From NCBI GenBank assembly GCA_951213105.1, contig OX578135.1, positions 164,662,750-164,726,749 of the forward strand: DNA of 64,000 nt. Reading direction: 5' to 3'. The first letter of the stretch is position 1; each line of letters starts with the position of its first letter. Positions 11,552 through 23,793 of this stretch are shown in pieces. Origin of the DNA: Amaurobius ferox. Its lineage: Eukaryota; Arthropoda; Arachnida; Araneae; Amaurobiidae. The notes beneath the pieces are model-generated. The model was not told where the DNA came from and made no database searches. It saw only the letters and a program-made list of their open reading frames with translations. The position numbers and the translations under genes were made by a program.

Positions 11552-13278
11552 AAAATTTTGATTTACTCTAAATCACCACCGTGTACCATTGTCCATTCTC
11601 TTTACATAATAACCTCACACTGCGCATGGTTACGGTTGTTGTGTTATAGCTATCATTGACAAATGCAAGACCGAATAATATACGCGAACTGCAGCCCCTC
11701 TCATTCTCTGTCTAAGATAATTCATAGAAACTTTCGTTGGAAGTCTATTAATTGAAAATAAATAATTTTGGAAGAATTTTGCTTAGTTCAGCTGTATACT
11801 GCTTTCTTAAAAATAATTAGCATTGGTTTCACCGTTGAACAAGAAAAGGTTCACTTGATCACCTCTTAACTACAATAGTAACCGCTACCTTTATACTCGC
11901 CTGGCTACACCACCAAAAAAGCAAATCACAAGTGCTGGGAGTTTTGTGTGTCTGTGCTTGCCCATGCTGTAAAACAGCAAACTAATCACAACTGGCCCGT
12001 GGGGTATAAAGGAATTACAGAATTAGCACTTTCTTGCTTATTTGCATCGCCCTGTTATAAAGACCCTGTCTCTTTATTTTAACAAATATTTAAAAAAATG
12101 CTATATATTGCTGAATTTCTGATAGTTGTCAATTTTGTGTCCCTTGAACCTAATAATATAGTAATAAGTGAGATATTTTTTCAGTATTTATTTAGAATAT
12201 AATCTGTTCTACATATTTTTCAACAAAAAATAATTTTTCAATAATATTAAATGTAAATTTGACATTTCTTTCACTGTCCCCCAATGATGAGTTTTCATTT
12301 CCTAATTACATTAGCAATAAAACATAAATAATGGATATAAATGGATGAAGCTTAAGAAATTGTGATAGAAATTGTGAAAAAGCATTTTTTTTTTTAATTA
12401 ATGATAATATTTTGCGAATTGACTAATATACGTTTGATCCTGAGAATCGATGTTGTCCAAAGAATAATCTTTTTCATCCATCAAATGGCTACAGAAGTGA
12501 TTTTAAGCGAGTTATAGAACCCTATTTGTTCGACGACCGTTTAAAGTTTTAGAACATTGCTATTAAAATGAAAGTGAAAAAACGCAATTTTATTAAAACA
12601 TTTTTGATAAGTATATGTATTACCTGTCATTTCTGACACCCATTTAATTCATTTTAAATAGGAATTAAAATTTCAAGATTCTGTGTCTCCTGTTTGTATA
12701 AAAGCGAGTTATGTATATAGCCGATACTTTATTGCCCAACATTAGTTCCAGTTTCTGTGCAGAACAATAACAAAACCATACGCCGTTTCTGACACGGGAA
12801 CGTAATGCGTCAAAATTTCATTAATCATACTCTAACATCTCTATCATCCATTGCAAATCTTAAAAGACGTGTCCAAGAACTTATTCCAAGCAATACTTTT
12901 ATACTTTTTGGAAACTATAAAGTTAAAAAAACTTTTTGAAACCACGTATGTATACGAAAATTATTTATTCCAATCCGCGAATTTGTATTTTTAATAAACA
13001 TTTTTAACGATTTTTTTCTTTAACTTTTTATACATCCATTTTAATTCTAAAACATTTAAAAATCTGCTAAGAAATTTGTTTATTTGTAAATGTAAAAGCT
13101 TTCAATATCTATACGGAAAGTTCATTAAGAGAAACTACAGGAATGTTCATTGAAAGAAACTACAGGAATGTTCGTTGAAAATCAAAAGCGTTCCAAAAGT
13201 ACAGTGAAATCCACTATTGTTCAATCGGAAAACCACTGATGGCAATATGAAATATAGTAAATAGCGACCCGAACTTAA
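11552..13278. other. AT-rich stretch without a recognisable gene
   Basis: No supported coding region. A 26-bp unit containing GAAACTACAGGAATGTTC is repeated about 2.5 times at 13117-13180. The rest shows no feature I can name. Confidence 0.55.
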
Positions 13279-14046
13279 GGGTGAGCGTCAGTAAATTTTC
13301 TTCCCTATCCGCGCTTTGTTAACTTTCGCGGCACACATATTTCGCCGAAATTCTGCTCAAACAGTTGCGAAATATTTTCTGAAAGATAAAATGCAATGCT
13401 TAGATTATATTAAAACTAAATTTAATGCCCCAAAAACATATAATATATTTTTTATTTTAATCCAAAATATTTTTGGTGCTGCCATCTGTTGTAATTTAAT
13501 TCATACCGATTATTTTTATTTTTTAATGAACATTTTTAAATATATATTCATTCTAATACAGTGTTAAATACAACAGATCATATATAATAATGCCACAATC
13601 ACGGAAAGGTAATTTATCATTCTATAAATTTGGTAAGAGATCTGAATGTACATCACTGAGGACTGCAGTTTTGTCTTCAAGTTCCTTTGTCTTCAAGTCC
13701 AAGTTCAATTACGTTTCCGTGATTATGGCATTATATATGATCTGTTGTTGTATTTAATAGCGTATTAGAAGGAATAGACATTTAAAAATGTTCATTAAAA
13801 AATAAAAATAGTCGGTATGAATAAAATTACGACAACAGATGGCAGCACCAAAAATATTTAAAATTAAAATAAAACATATATTCTATGTTTTATTGGGTAT
13901 TAAATTTAGTTTTAATATAATCTAAGCATAGCATTTTATCTATAAGAAAATATTTCGCAACTGTTTGAGCAGAATTTCGGCGAAATATGTGTGCTGCGAA
14001 AGTTAACAAAGCGCGGATAGGGCAGAAAATTTACTGACGCTCACCC
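13279..14046. mobile_element. 768-bp foldback element flanked by TTAA
   Basis: Two long inverted arms (about 13279-13610 and 13722-14046) pair nearly throughout, beginning GGGTGAGCGTCAGTAAATTTTC-like and ending in its complement. TTAA lies directly outside each end (13275-13278 and 14047-14050), a likely target duplication. The short centre carries a roughly 100-bp non-palindromic loop. Open frames in the arms are by-products. A TTAA target suggests piggyBac- or Sola3-type mobilisation. The termini begin GGG rather than the usual piggyBac CCC, so the superfamily stays open. Confidence 0.8.
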
Positions 14047-14207
14047 TTAAATGAAAACTCTAGATCATTAGAATTGTAAATTAAACAAACAATTAACCTT
14101 TTCGGTGATGTCCCATTTTATCCTGCGTCTCTTGTTATTCCCATTTCATCCTGTCTGCACCCCCTCCTAATTACCTTGTGGTCCTCACCTGTTGGTAGAG
14201 GGGAAAA

Positions 14208-14248
14208 CTGTGTGCGTTCTCCAATAGTCTCTTGGAGAACGCACACAG
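14208..14248. repeat. Perfect 17-bp hairpin
   Basis: CTGTGTGCGTTCTCCAA at 14208-14224 is the exact reverse complement of 14232-14248, with a 7-bp loop. It sits in a relatively GC-rich patch (about 14150-14320). It could be the remnant of a small inverted-repeat element or a transcribed hairpin; nothing else identifies it. Confidence 0.85.
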
Positions 14249-14394
14249 CTCTCTTCTCTTCACAGCTCTGCTCGCCTCTTGGGGATTTGTTCCCCTTGCG
14301 GCCGTTTCATTTGGAATGGATGATTTCCCTTATATTATAAAGATAATTTCCCTTTGGGAAGATCTATGTTCGTCTATATCTATTTTATACATGA

Positions 14395-14567
14395 CTAGCA
14401 GGATTCCCGTTTTCGTATTGAAAATACATTATAAAGAAACTTAAAATTTACCATCAGGTGCACATTCCTGTAGTATTCTAAATGACATTGTTATTCAAAG
14501 CATTCTATTACAATAATTAAATTAAAGTTCCAAAAAGAAAGTTCTCTATTCTCACTATACAGAACTC
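14395..14567 (-). mobile_element. Helitron-like 3' end fragment
   Basis: Reverse orientation. CTAG at 14395-14398 is followed by a degraded hairpin region and then sequence matching the X-subtype 3' end (ATTCTAAATGACATTGTTAT and onward) for about 170 bp. The rest of the unit is missing. Confidence 0.65.
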
Positions 14568-15269
14568 AATATTTAGGGTAGTAAAATGAAGGTCACGTAT
14601 ACTGCAATTTAAAATGGCTGATGAGTAGGTCCCATAAGAAGAATTTTTTTATTGTTAATGAAGACCACATTGAATGAACATCTCGAAAAATTAACGACCT
14701 GAAAAATTTTCTCACGATAGTAGTTAACAATCATTGACATATTTTTCTAATTGTCCGAACGAACATTTTTAATTTCTATTTAAAATAATTTACTTGCAAT
14801 TTCCCAATCTGCCTTCGATTCGACATTATCTTTGACATTTAGGTTATTTTTTTATTACAAACAAATGTGCTTCTGTCTCAAAGAAACGTTAAGCGTTCTT
14901 TCAAGAATGCCATGAGTGACATATTATTTTAAAGTATTAGCTAATTGACATAACATTAATAATTGATAAGTGATAGAAAAGGTTAAAATTATTTTCTTTG
15001 GACATTAAATTTTGCAGCTTTATTTTACGAGATTATATTACTCCAGAACAGTACTATAGTTTTTATTTTTAAAATACTAGCTATCTTAATCGAAACGGTA
15101 CGATGAATATAAACCCTTTGGACGTTTATATATTCAAACCTAATAGTTAAATATGTAAACAATTTTTTTTACTTCATTTGTTGAAAATGAAAATATGGTG
15201 CTCATTATGAATATATAAAATAATTTCAATATTTAAATATTTTAAATATTTTTTCGAAAACATCAAAGT
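14568..15269. other. AT-rich stretch without a recognisable gene
   Basis: No gene or repeat with clear boundaries. Short AT palindromes such as ATTTAAATATTTTAAATA near 15231 are expected from composition. Confidence 0.55.
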
Positions 15270-15796
15270 TTTTGTCCGAGGAATGATTTGCTAAGTAACT
15301 TATCTACCAAATATTGCAAAATTTGGTCAATTAGTATTTTAGCTAGGGTGGATACATGAAATTTTTTGTTGGCCATTTCGTAAAAAGAGGCGGGTTCTTT
15401 TTTTCCGAATCGTACCAAATTCTAATCAGCACCAGAGTATTCAACAAGTAACTTATCTACTAAATTTTGTGAAATTTGGTAAGTTAGTATTTTAGCTAGA
15501 GCGGATAAATTAAATTTTTACTGGCCATTTCGCAAAAAAAGGCGGGTTCTGTTTTTTCGAACCGTATCAAAAACTAATTAGCACCAGGGTCACATTCAAG
15601 TGAATTCGGTCCATTAGTTTTAAGTTAGAGTGGATACGTACATTGCACAGACACACAGACAGATGCCACGCTAAAAATAGTTTTTTCGTATTCTAGAGGT
15701 CTCGAAACGTGTAGATCCGTCGAAAACCCGAGTTGCGATTTTCGACATGATTCCAATATTTTCCCTAAACATTACACCATGTATTGCAGGGAAAGT
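15270..15796 (-). repeat. R2 repeat, minus-strand 5' half
   Basis: The reverse complement of the R2 start: the terminal palindrome (CATTACACCATGTATTGCAG, about 15767-15790) lies at the right and the CGAAAACCCGAGTTGCGATT block beside it. Two internal blocks with GCACCAG lie further left. It lacks the 3' half of the family. Confidence 0.7.
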
Positions 15797-16125
15797 AAAA
15801 ACGACGTAAACTTTAGAAGGCTAGCGTGAACCATTTTCAAGATATTGCACGTTTTTCTAATAAATTTATAAAAAATATTACATAAAAATAAGATAAGTAT
15901 AAACTATCTGGAAATATGTTCACTTTTCATACAATATTATGCGACAAATTTGCTAGCATCATTCTTGTGGATCTAATTTGTTCCATTCTTTATAGAGAGG
16001 AAAGTTGTGCAATAGTTTTGTATTTTAAGGACAGAAAATTCACCAATAGTCATTCATATATAAGAAAAGCTCCTCTCTTCGTCTGTGTGTAACGCTTGGC
16101 GATCAATTTGGCAAACTTGGTGACA
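15797..16125 (+). repeat. R2 repeat, plus-strand 3' half joined head-to-head
   Basis: Immediately after the minus-strand palindrome the sequence switches to the forward 3' half of R2. The blocks match 19130-19500 and 21040-21390, including AACTTTAGAAGGCTAGCGTG and CACCAATAGTCATTCATATA. The junction is the palindrome itself. Confidence 0.6.
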
Positions 16126-18760
16126 TATTTGTAAATATTATCAGTGGAGATTCAAAAGATTTGCCCACAAAATACAAAACTATAAATTTTCATCTGAAAA
16201 TACTGGCAAAAATTTATAAATATTTATACTTTTTATAGAGGTAATATTGTTAATGCATTTATTAGTACTATGTTCTCCTTTTTGGTTGCATTTATTAGTA
16301 CTATTTTCTAGTTTCTGGTATTTGGTTTTTCTTATTTCTGGTATTTTCTTAACATTTTCTAATTTTAAGTTTCTTTAAGTCATTGTCAGTATCCTTTATG
16401 TTTTTAACTTTTAGAGTTTTTCAAATTTTATTTCCAGTTCATTTTCTGAATATTTTTAAACATTTATAGTGACTAATTATTTTCTAAATTTGTTAAAAAT
16501 TTTCCACTGCTTTCCATTATCGGCTTTTCATGACATCCTAAATTTCATTTGTTTTTCAATTTTTCAGGACATCCTAAAAATGTTACTTACCTTGAAGCAC
16601 TTAAATACTTTTAAGGCAATTTTAAATTCCTTTCCCTACTTGATCATTCTAGAATTTTTCAGGTTTTATTTTTTACTGAAATCACCAATTATTTCCGATT
16701 TTGCGTGTCATTTTCTTTGTTTTCAAATTTTCTGATATTGACATTTCATTTTTTTGTATTTCTAAGTTGAATGACCATTTGATATAAAATTCTGCTTTTA
16801 ATATTATTAAGACTGCAGGCTACTAATTTTTCTTTAATTTAAACGATAATTTTAGGTGATTTTTTATTCATTTAAATTTCTGTTTTATTATTTAATTATT
16901 TATAAGCAATTTCTAAATTATCTTGATCGCAATATTTCGTTCATTTTTTAAGTTATTTTATCAAGTAATATGAACTTATCATTTTCAGAATTAAAATTTC
17001 ATCATTATGTTTTCTTTTTCATAACTACTAAATTATTTAACTATTTCATAACTACTAAATTATTTATTTTTTTACTTTTCTGAATTTAAAAGTTTCAATA
17101 TGGAATTTTGTATAAAAATGGCTAAAAAAATCGGATGTAATATTTTTTTAATTACTCGCATGGGCCAAAATTTCAGATTTTTACCGGTTTGTCTCGCAAG
17201 TTCCAGTTCCCGAACTTGGTCTGAGTTTGAAGAAAATTTTGAAAACTAGTTACATTATTAATTACTTTTACAAATTTGCACTCAACCTTTTCCACAAATG
17301 TACGCCACCTTTCACTGGTAAATGATCAATTTAGGTACAACAAATATGAGGAAATCAAAGTTTAATCGTTTCTGGAAAATACCCACTAAAACCCAACAAA
17401 GCCCAATAAAATTAGGGTTTTTTTTTTTTTTTTTTTTAACTCTGCGGTTTTTCAATCCTTTCAAATTTAGACTTTTAGCACATTTGAATATAACTCATTT
17501 CGGGCCGGACCGGGCCGAGATTCAATGGTCTTTGAACATAGCTAGTCCGGGCTCGGGTTCTACACCTGTAAAGTTCTTCGAGCTCGGGCCGGGTTTAAAC
17601 ATTGACTCTGTCAGGTGGGGTGAAAGTGAAACTGAATTTTTGGCTCTTGCAGACCTTTGACACATATACGGCCTTTACACACACATAGACATAACCAGGA
17701 TCTTGGAATGTTGAAAATACTAAGTTTCGTTTATGTAATTTTTCAAGCAAGAGGAGGTATGACTCTTAACTCCCCCCCCCCCCCCTTTGCCTATGCTACT
17801 GTACACACTTACTGATATATACACATATATGACCCAAAAACGTTATATTGAAATTGAAACTTGTAAAACGGTCAAAAATAGGAATTATAATATTTGATTA
17901 AGTTATAATACTTTTGCTACTAGAGAGTACTTTACAATATTAGAGAAAGTAATACGTTAAAAAATTTTGGATTCTGTTCGTCAATTAAGGGTTTGCACAA
18001 CAACCACTACATAAACATATATATTTATGGTACTACAAAACAATTATAAGTATCCATTTCATAGGGATATATGACAAGATAGGATTTATTCTATCTAAAT
18101 TATTTAAATATATTTAAATAACTCCAAACAATATATTTGCAAGTAATATTTTTAATTTGTTCTCAACACTAATATCACGACTGGCGAAGGTCGTTTGGAT
18201 CTGCTCCCTCTGAGACACCTGCAATCACTATACAATGTTCAAAGCGATCGCAGGAGGGACTTTTAAAGCAATCAGCTGGAGTTAATTACAAAAATACGCT
18301 GGCGTTTTTGAAGCGGTGATAACATTAGAAATGGGTGCGTGTTAGAGAAAGTGTTAGTTAAATTATCGTCATTCGAGCTTGAATGTATTCAAGATTTGGG
18401 CAGCGATTTTGGACAATCGGTCGAGACGTTTCATGTAGAAAAGATCATGGAATAGATATGTCGAAAGAATTAAAATATGCAGAGGAAGGGAACATTTTAC
18501 TCAGTTAGATTTTTCTAATACCATTTGCTCTGTTGCGTGCGAAAATCAAATTTGCTCTTTACATGTTCTGTAGTAAGAAAATAAAAACTTTCCACGTTCA
18601 CTTATTCGATGTGCTTTATAATTAATGAATGTTTGAAGAAATAGCGCACTTAAGATGCAAAAAAGCACGCAGGCGGTAGTTTTCCTTTATTCGCAACCAT
18701 AAGAATATGATGTGTCCAATGTATGACTTTTCCTGCAGACCCATATTCATTTTCTTCGTA
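16126..18760. other. AT-rich stretch without a recognisable gene
   Basis: About 16200-17100 is strikingly T-rich on the + strand. TTCATAACTACTAAATTATT occurs twice near 17018 and 17045. A poly-T tract lies near 17420 and a poly-C tract near 17770. A patch of CGGGCC-type motifs lies at about 17503-17595. The 88- and 112-codon open frames here are low-complexity and unconvincing. Confidence 0.5.
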
Positions 18761-19735
18761 ACTTTCTTCAATTACATAATGTAATGTATATAATAGTGAC
18801 GTGAACGAAAGCTTGAATGAGAGTTTTCTACGGAATAGTACATTTGAAGTATCCTTGAACTCGAATCGAACATTTTTGAGTTGTATTTTTGTGTGTGTCC
18901 ATGAGTCGGTGGACGCGATATCTCAAGAACGATTAAATCTTTTAAAAAATAATTTAGTACGATTATTACAATCTGTGAATAGTGGAACCCTATTGATTTT
19001 AAATGCAATCAAATGTTCGGAAGCACCCATTTTCGAATGAATTTAAAAAAGAAGAACATAAAAATCAGCATCTTCAATAATGATAACTTAATAATCATTT
19101 TCTTTGTAATTTTTCGTTGGAAAACGAATGGTATAAACTTTAGAACGCTAGAGCAAACCGTTCTGGGACATTGTATTATTTTCGAAGAAATTTCTGAAAA
19201 AATCATTAAACAATTTAGATTTCCAATACTGTTAAATAAATAATCATTTCTTACGTAATTTTTCATTAGAAAACGAATGACATAAGCCTCTAAACGCTAG
19301 CAAGAATCATTCTCGAGATATTATACGTTGTTTAAATAAATTTATCAAAAAATTACATGAAATTAAAAAGAAATAGTAATTATCATAAAATATTTGCATT
19401 TTTTATATGCAATATAATGAAACAAATCTGTTAACATCATTATTATCATGGATATAATAAGCTCTATTTACGGGAGACGCCAAAGAATTCGCCAATAGTC
19501 ATTTATTTCACGGGCTATTCATTAAATGTTCGTTGCATTATGATGAGGATTTTGCACGTGAGTGTCAATAAGTGACTCTGGATCAATAATTTGACAAATG
19601 CTCCCCATTTCAATTTAAGTGATATTAATTCAATGCCAAAAACATTGTATGCGAATCTTATATGTTTCGCTGTGAAGAAGAGAAGTCATTGCATTATGTA
19701 GAGAAAGTCATGTGTTGCCTACATCAGATTTTTTT
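18761..19735 (+). repeat. R2 repeat, full-length-like copy
   Basis: Starts with the palindromic ACTTTCTTCAATTACATAAT region and ends GAGAAAGTCATGTGTTGCC plus ACATCAGATTTTTT. The central part contains two diverged sub-blocks beginning AAACTTTAGAACGCTAG (about 19135) and a related one at about 19285. Several overlapping open frames on both strands are by-products. Confidence 0.68.
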
Positions 19736-19875
19736 CGAAATGCATCCATTTAGGTTTTTTCGCACAAAATAACACATAAAATGGATACTTATTTGAAACT
19801 ATCTCCAATGTGCAGTATTAAAACTTTTTCTTTTACATTTAGCGATTTACCCCGTTTTAAAACGTCGCGCGACGT

Positions 19876-19913
19876 AATAATAGGTATATTGAAAAATATA
19901 CCTATTATTTTGC
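19876..19913. repeat. AT hairpin at minisatellite edge
   Basis: AATAATAGGTATATT and its complement AATATACCTATTATT face each other across a few bases, giving a strong 15-bp stem at the left edge of the TTTACGG array. Confidence 0.8.
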
Positions 19914-19924
19914 AACCAACGAAT

Positions 19925-20335
19925 AAGTTTACGGGCAATATTCTAAAATTTATCCTAGCGATTTTGCGACTAACGTGTAATTTTACAGAGAACTTTCTCG
20001 ATTTTACGGACAGTATTACGAAATTTACGGCCATGATTTTACGGCCAAAAATAATTTTACGGATAATTTCTTTGAATTTACGGCCACATAATTATAGCCA
20101 AAAAATAATTTTACGGACAATTTCCTAAAAATTACTACCATGTTTCTACGACCAAAAATAATTTTACGGACAATTTCTTTAAATTTACGCCCCAAAAATA
20201 ATTTTACTGACAATTTCTTAAAGATTACGGCCACAAAATTACGGGCATCCATGTATTTTTACGGACAAGGATGTAATTTTACGGATAATGTTTGGATCGC
20301 TATTGCCGGAATTTGGCCGTAATCTTACGGAGGTA
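19925..20335. repeat. Degenerate TTTACGG minisatellite
   Basis: TTTACGG occurs nine times in about 350 bp, mostly as AATTTTACGGACAATTTC or AATTTACGGCC, with several further one-mismatch versions. The basic spacing is irregular, around 20-60 bp. The array lies between two R2 copies in the same orientation. Open frames run through it on both strands because the repeat has few stops; they are not genes. Confidence 0.85.
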
Positions 20336-20663
20336 TTTTTTTTTTTAAGTAATACGCAAGCTGACGCGTAAAATTTCAAAACACTTAAAATATCTCGAGA
20401 ACAGTTCAACATAGAGTAATTTAGTTTTTTCGTTTTGTTCTAAAAAATTGCATTAAAGGATCTTATAATAAATGCATTTAAGAATAGTCTTTTTTTTAGA
20501 TTTTGACAATTTTTACGTGCCATTTTGAAAAGACCCAGATGGTAATGATGTTCAAAATCCCTAGAACCATATGGAACCCCCAAATAAATATTCATTAAAT
20601 TTTTTTAGGAGGTGCAATCCCTCTTTATAATAAATTTGTTTTTCACATATTTTTACTTTCCTT
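20336..20663. other. Spacer between minisatellite and R2 copy
   Basis: About 330 bp of AT-rich sequence with a TATCTCGAGAACAGTTC motif that also occurs inside R2 relatives, so it is probably a diverged R2 remnant. No gene seen. Confidence 0.5.
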
Positions 20664-21597
20664 ACTTTCCTTATAATGTATAAGGAAAGTATTGTGATGG
20701 GGTCGAAAATTCGAATTCGAGTTTTCGACGGGAGAGCACGTGTCAAGTATCCCTGATCACGAATCAAACATTTTTGAAGTGATGTCTGTGTGTGTGTGTG
20801 TGTGTGTGTCAGTGAGTCTGTGGAGACGATAACTGACGAACAAATGGACTGATTTGAACCAAATTTGGTACAAAAATCACAATCTGTAAACACTGGAAGC
20901 CTATTGTTTTCATACGCAATCGAATGTTCAGAACCCCCCTAAATTTTCGAATGAAATTTTGAAAAAATCGTCAAAAAATCAAAACCACTAATAAAGTTAC
21001 GCAAATAGACATTTCTTATGTAATTTTTCATTAGAAAACGATTGATATAAATTTTAGAGCGCTAACATGAACCGTTCTCGAGATATTGTACAATTGTACA
21101 TTTTTCAAAAAAAAAATTATCAAAAAGTTATATAAAATAAAAAAAAAATATTTCCTATTGAGAAAAATGTGCACTTTTCATATGTAATACCATGCGATAA
21201 ATTAAGTGACATCATTCTCGTGGATCTAGCTCGTTCCGTTCATGAAAAAAGATACTTTGAGTAATACTTTTTTATTTGAACGCCAATAGTCATTTATTTG
21301 CTGTAAGAATAACTTATTTCTTCGTCCATAACGATTGGCGAGATTTTGGCGACGAATTTGGTGGAATGTCGCCAACTTTGCGACTTTTTGAAATGTTGTA
21401 AAATTAACGAAAGTCTCGCCAAATGGATAAAAATGACGCTAAATCAATGAAAATGACGACCAATAGTCGAAAATTCAATATCTTGGAAAGAATATTTATA
21501 TCTACTATAAGAAAAACCCATTTTTTTTACTGTAAAAGTAGTAAATTCATTACATTATATAAGGAAAGTCATGTGTTGCCCACATCAGATTTTTTTA
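20664..21597 (+). repeat. R2 repeat, full-length copy with perfect terminal palindrome
   Basis: The best-preserved member: ACTTTCCTTAT, 5-bp loop, ATAAGGAAAGT at 20664-20690. It continues with the GAGTTTTCGACGG block, a GT microsatellite (about 20787-20808), CTAACATGAACCGTTCTCGA and GCCAATAGTCATTTATTTG. It ends AAGGAAAGTCATGTGTTGCC plus CACATCAGATTTTTTT. ATAAGGAAAGT thus occurs at both ends in direct orientation, with an added inverted copy at the 5' end. Confidence 0.75.
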
Positions 21598-21655
21598 ATT
21601 TGCTAAAAGAGGGAAAATATTGGTCTACCGAAAAAACTTTGACTCTTTTTCTATT

Positions 21656-21674
21656 GGGGGGGGGGGGGGGGGGT
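21656..21674 (+). repeat. Poly-G tract
   Basis: An uninterrupted run of about 19 G in otherwise AT-rich DNA. Length accuracy in the assembly is doubtful. Confidence 0.9.
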
Positions 21675-23132
21675 TAAAAACCAGTGTAAGGGCATATAGA
21701 TTTTAAACATCTTCTAACATCTTTTATTATTGTTTTAAATTTTAAATGATTTTTCTTTTCCTTTGTTGGACCATTGACAGCATTATCCGTTCGGCGAGTG
21801 GAAAAAATAATTTTCTTGAAATTGCTTAGCATCCCACTACGAATTTCAAATAGACGTCGCAAAACCGGTTAAAATTGGACACATTTATTTATTTACTTCA
21901 AATGTAAACATTTTGAGATTTGTTTCGATTAGTCATTCTCAGGAAAGTACGAGATATAAATTCAATAAATTTCTGAATAAAAGAAGCGGTAATAAAAACT
22001 TATTGGGAAAGCTGGAAAGTGCCGGATGGTATAGATCCACGTGGGATTTAAAATACCGAGCAAAAAATGTCTCTTTTTTTTATCACTTTTAACATTTTTA
22101 AGATAGCGCAGAGTATCCCTTCTGGTGCCTAATATTTTCTGTTTATTGTTGCTATTTCTGTAATACTTTTATATGTATGAAAAGTGAAAAAATATAGATA
22201 ATTACTATTCTAGCATTTATTTAAAAATATTGTTACGGGTGTTCCCAAACAAATTTTGCCCCCACCCTACACACACACACACATCACGATAAAATAGTTT
22301 ATTTGCGTTTTAGAGTGCCCGAAACGTGCTTAAATTTCAATTGTTTACCTCATCTCGATACTTTTCTTATATATTACCACGCACCATACAGGAAATAATA
22401 AAATGGCTTAACCAATGTCGCTCGAATTAAGTCATTGAAACCTATGAACGGACGCGTAAATAGTACACGCCATCCCCCAAATGATATCTTCCAAATAACG
22501 AATCCTTGGAGAAGACCGTGAATAAAATAACCATCAGCCTTGACAGCATGCAAAGAATAAATTTTCTTGTGTGTGCGCACGTCTTTCCCTCTCTCCTGTC
22601 ACCGCCTGCGTGGATATAAAAAGAAATAAAAAAAAAGAGTGAAAACACGAAATAACAGTTGTTATGCAATGCAGAAATAACAATGGTGCCGTGGATTTTC
22701 TTGACGGTTCGCGAAACGCATTCGGGATTTTTATGGTACGTTTAGAAATTTAACAGAGGAACCGTTGCTTAGAGCGGTATAACGCAGTAATGCATTTTTA
22801 TCACTTCACCAAGCTCATGTCTAGAGTTTTGTTATGTTTATGTATATGTATTTTTTATTGATTAACAAAATATGGGTTCAAGGTGTTATTTAGATGTTGA
22901 ACTAGGGTTACAAAAAATATAAATAAATAAATAAACTTTCCTATATAGATTTAGTATAGCTTTCTTGAATGTTTTAAAATAAGAGATTTTAACGCTACGT
23001 TTTAAGACTGGAACTCATTTCGAACATTCTCGGAAAAATGTTCATCTGTGAGTATCTAGTATCTGTGAGGTATGGAAAGATAAGAATAAATGAGCATTTC
23101 GCTATGCACTTTTGTTCGTATATATAAATACG
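21675..23132. other. Stretch without a recognisable gene
   Basis: Mostly AT-rich, with a CA microsatellite near 22268-22282. A relatively GC-balanced patch at about 22420-22740 shows no match to the window's repeat families. Neither of the two overlapping minus-strand open frames there (68 and 75 codons) resembles a known protein. It could be unique host sequence. Confidence 0.45.
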
Positions 23133-23793
23133 CTAGCTGTATACTCGTTCTTCGCACGGAATTTATAATGTAAAGAAACATAATTCACAATTGGCAATGA
23201 ACTGTTAAGATTTGAGATCTTTCTTTTGGAAATTTTTCTAACAAAAGGGAATAAATAAGTTCTCCGGTGCTAAGATAATAAATAAGCATCAGGCAGACAA
23301 ACAGACAGACATATAATTTACAATTTTCTTTACAGAGTAAAGAACAATTTTATAATTAAACAATAGCTTTTCTTTTTTGTAGACTACGCTTTTGGTCTTC
23401 TTATTAGGGGTAGAATTGAAGAGAAATCTTTTATTTATGGATATTGAGTTTATTTTCTACATCGTTAATTTAGAAAGCTTTTATAATTTTAGACTTTAGA
23501 GATAGGGGCACAAACAACGATCGGGTCACGTTATCGGATTTTGAATTGCATTTATTGTAGAAAGGTTCATAAAACGATAAGGTCACTTCAGTTTGGAGAT
23601 TCCAATAACGATTGGATCACGCTCAAACTAAGGAAACAGTCAGGAGAGCATGAGGACAGAAGGACAGATAGACGCTTAAATTTTAAATGGAATCTGGCCA
23701 AGGCTATACTTATCAACATTTCATGAATTCGGTACAGTCGTTCTCTCGTGATGATACGATAAACAGAGGGATTTTTAATTCTATTTATATAGA
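23133..23793 (-). mobile_element. Short Helitron-like element (661 bp)
   Basis: On the minus strand it begins TCTATATAAATAGAATTAAA at 23793 and keeps the ATCATCACGAGAGAACGACTG block of the unit 5' end. It ends with CCGTGCGAAGAACGAG and CTAG at 23133-23136. The ends resemble the 2.28-kb family while the middle is shorter and different, so this is a separate deletion derivative or sister subfamily. It has no coding capacity. Confidence 0.7.

Noticed and set aside
13279..14046. Assignment to piggyBac on the basis of TTAA
   Set aside because: The terminal bases are GGG rather than CCC and no transposase is present, so the superfamily is left open.
16469..16735. An 88-codon hydrophobic ORF
   Set aside because: The region is extremely T-rich, which yields runs of Phe, Leu and Ile by composition alone.
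19781..20322. Several 60-115-codon frames on both strands across the minisatellite
   Set aside because: They arise because the TTTACGG repeat lacks stops in several frames; the translations are repetitive and matched on both strands.
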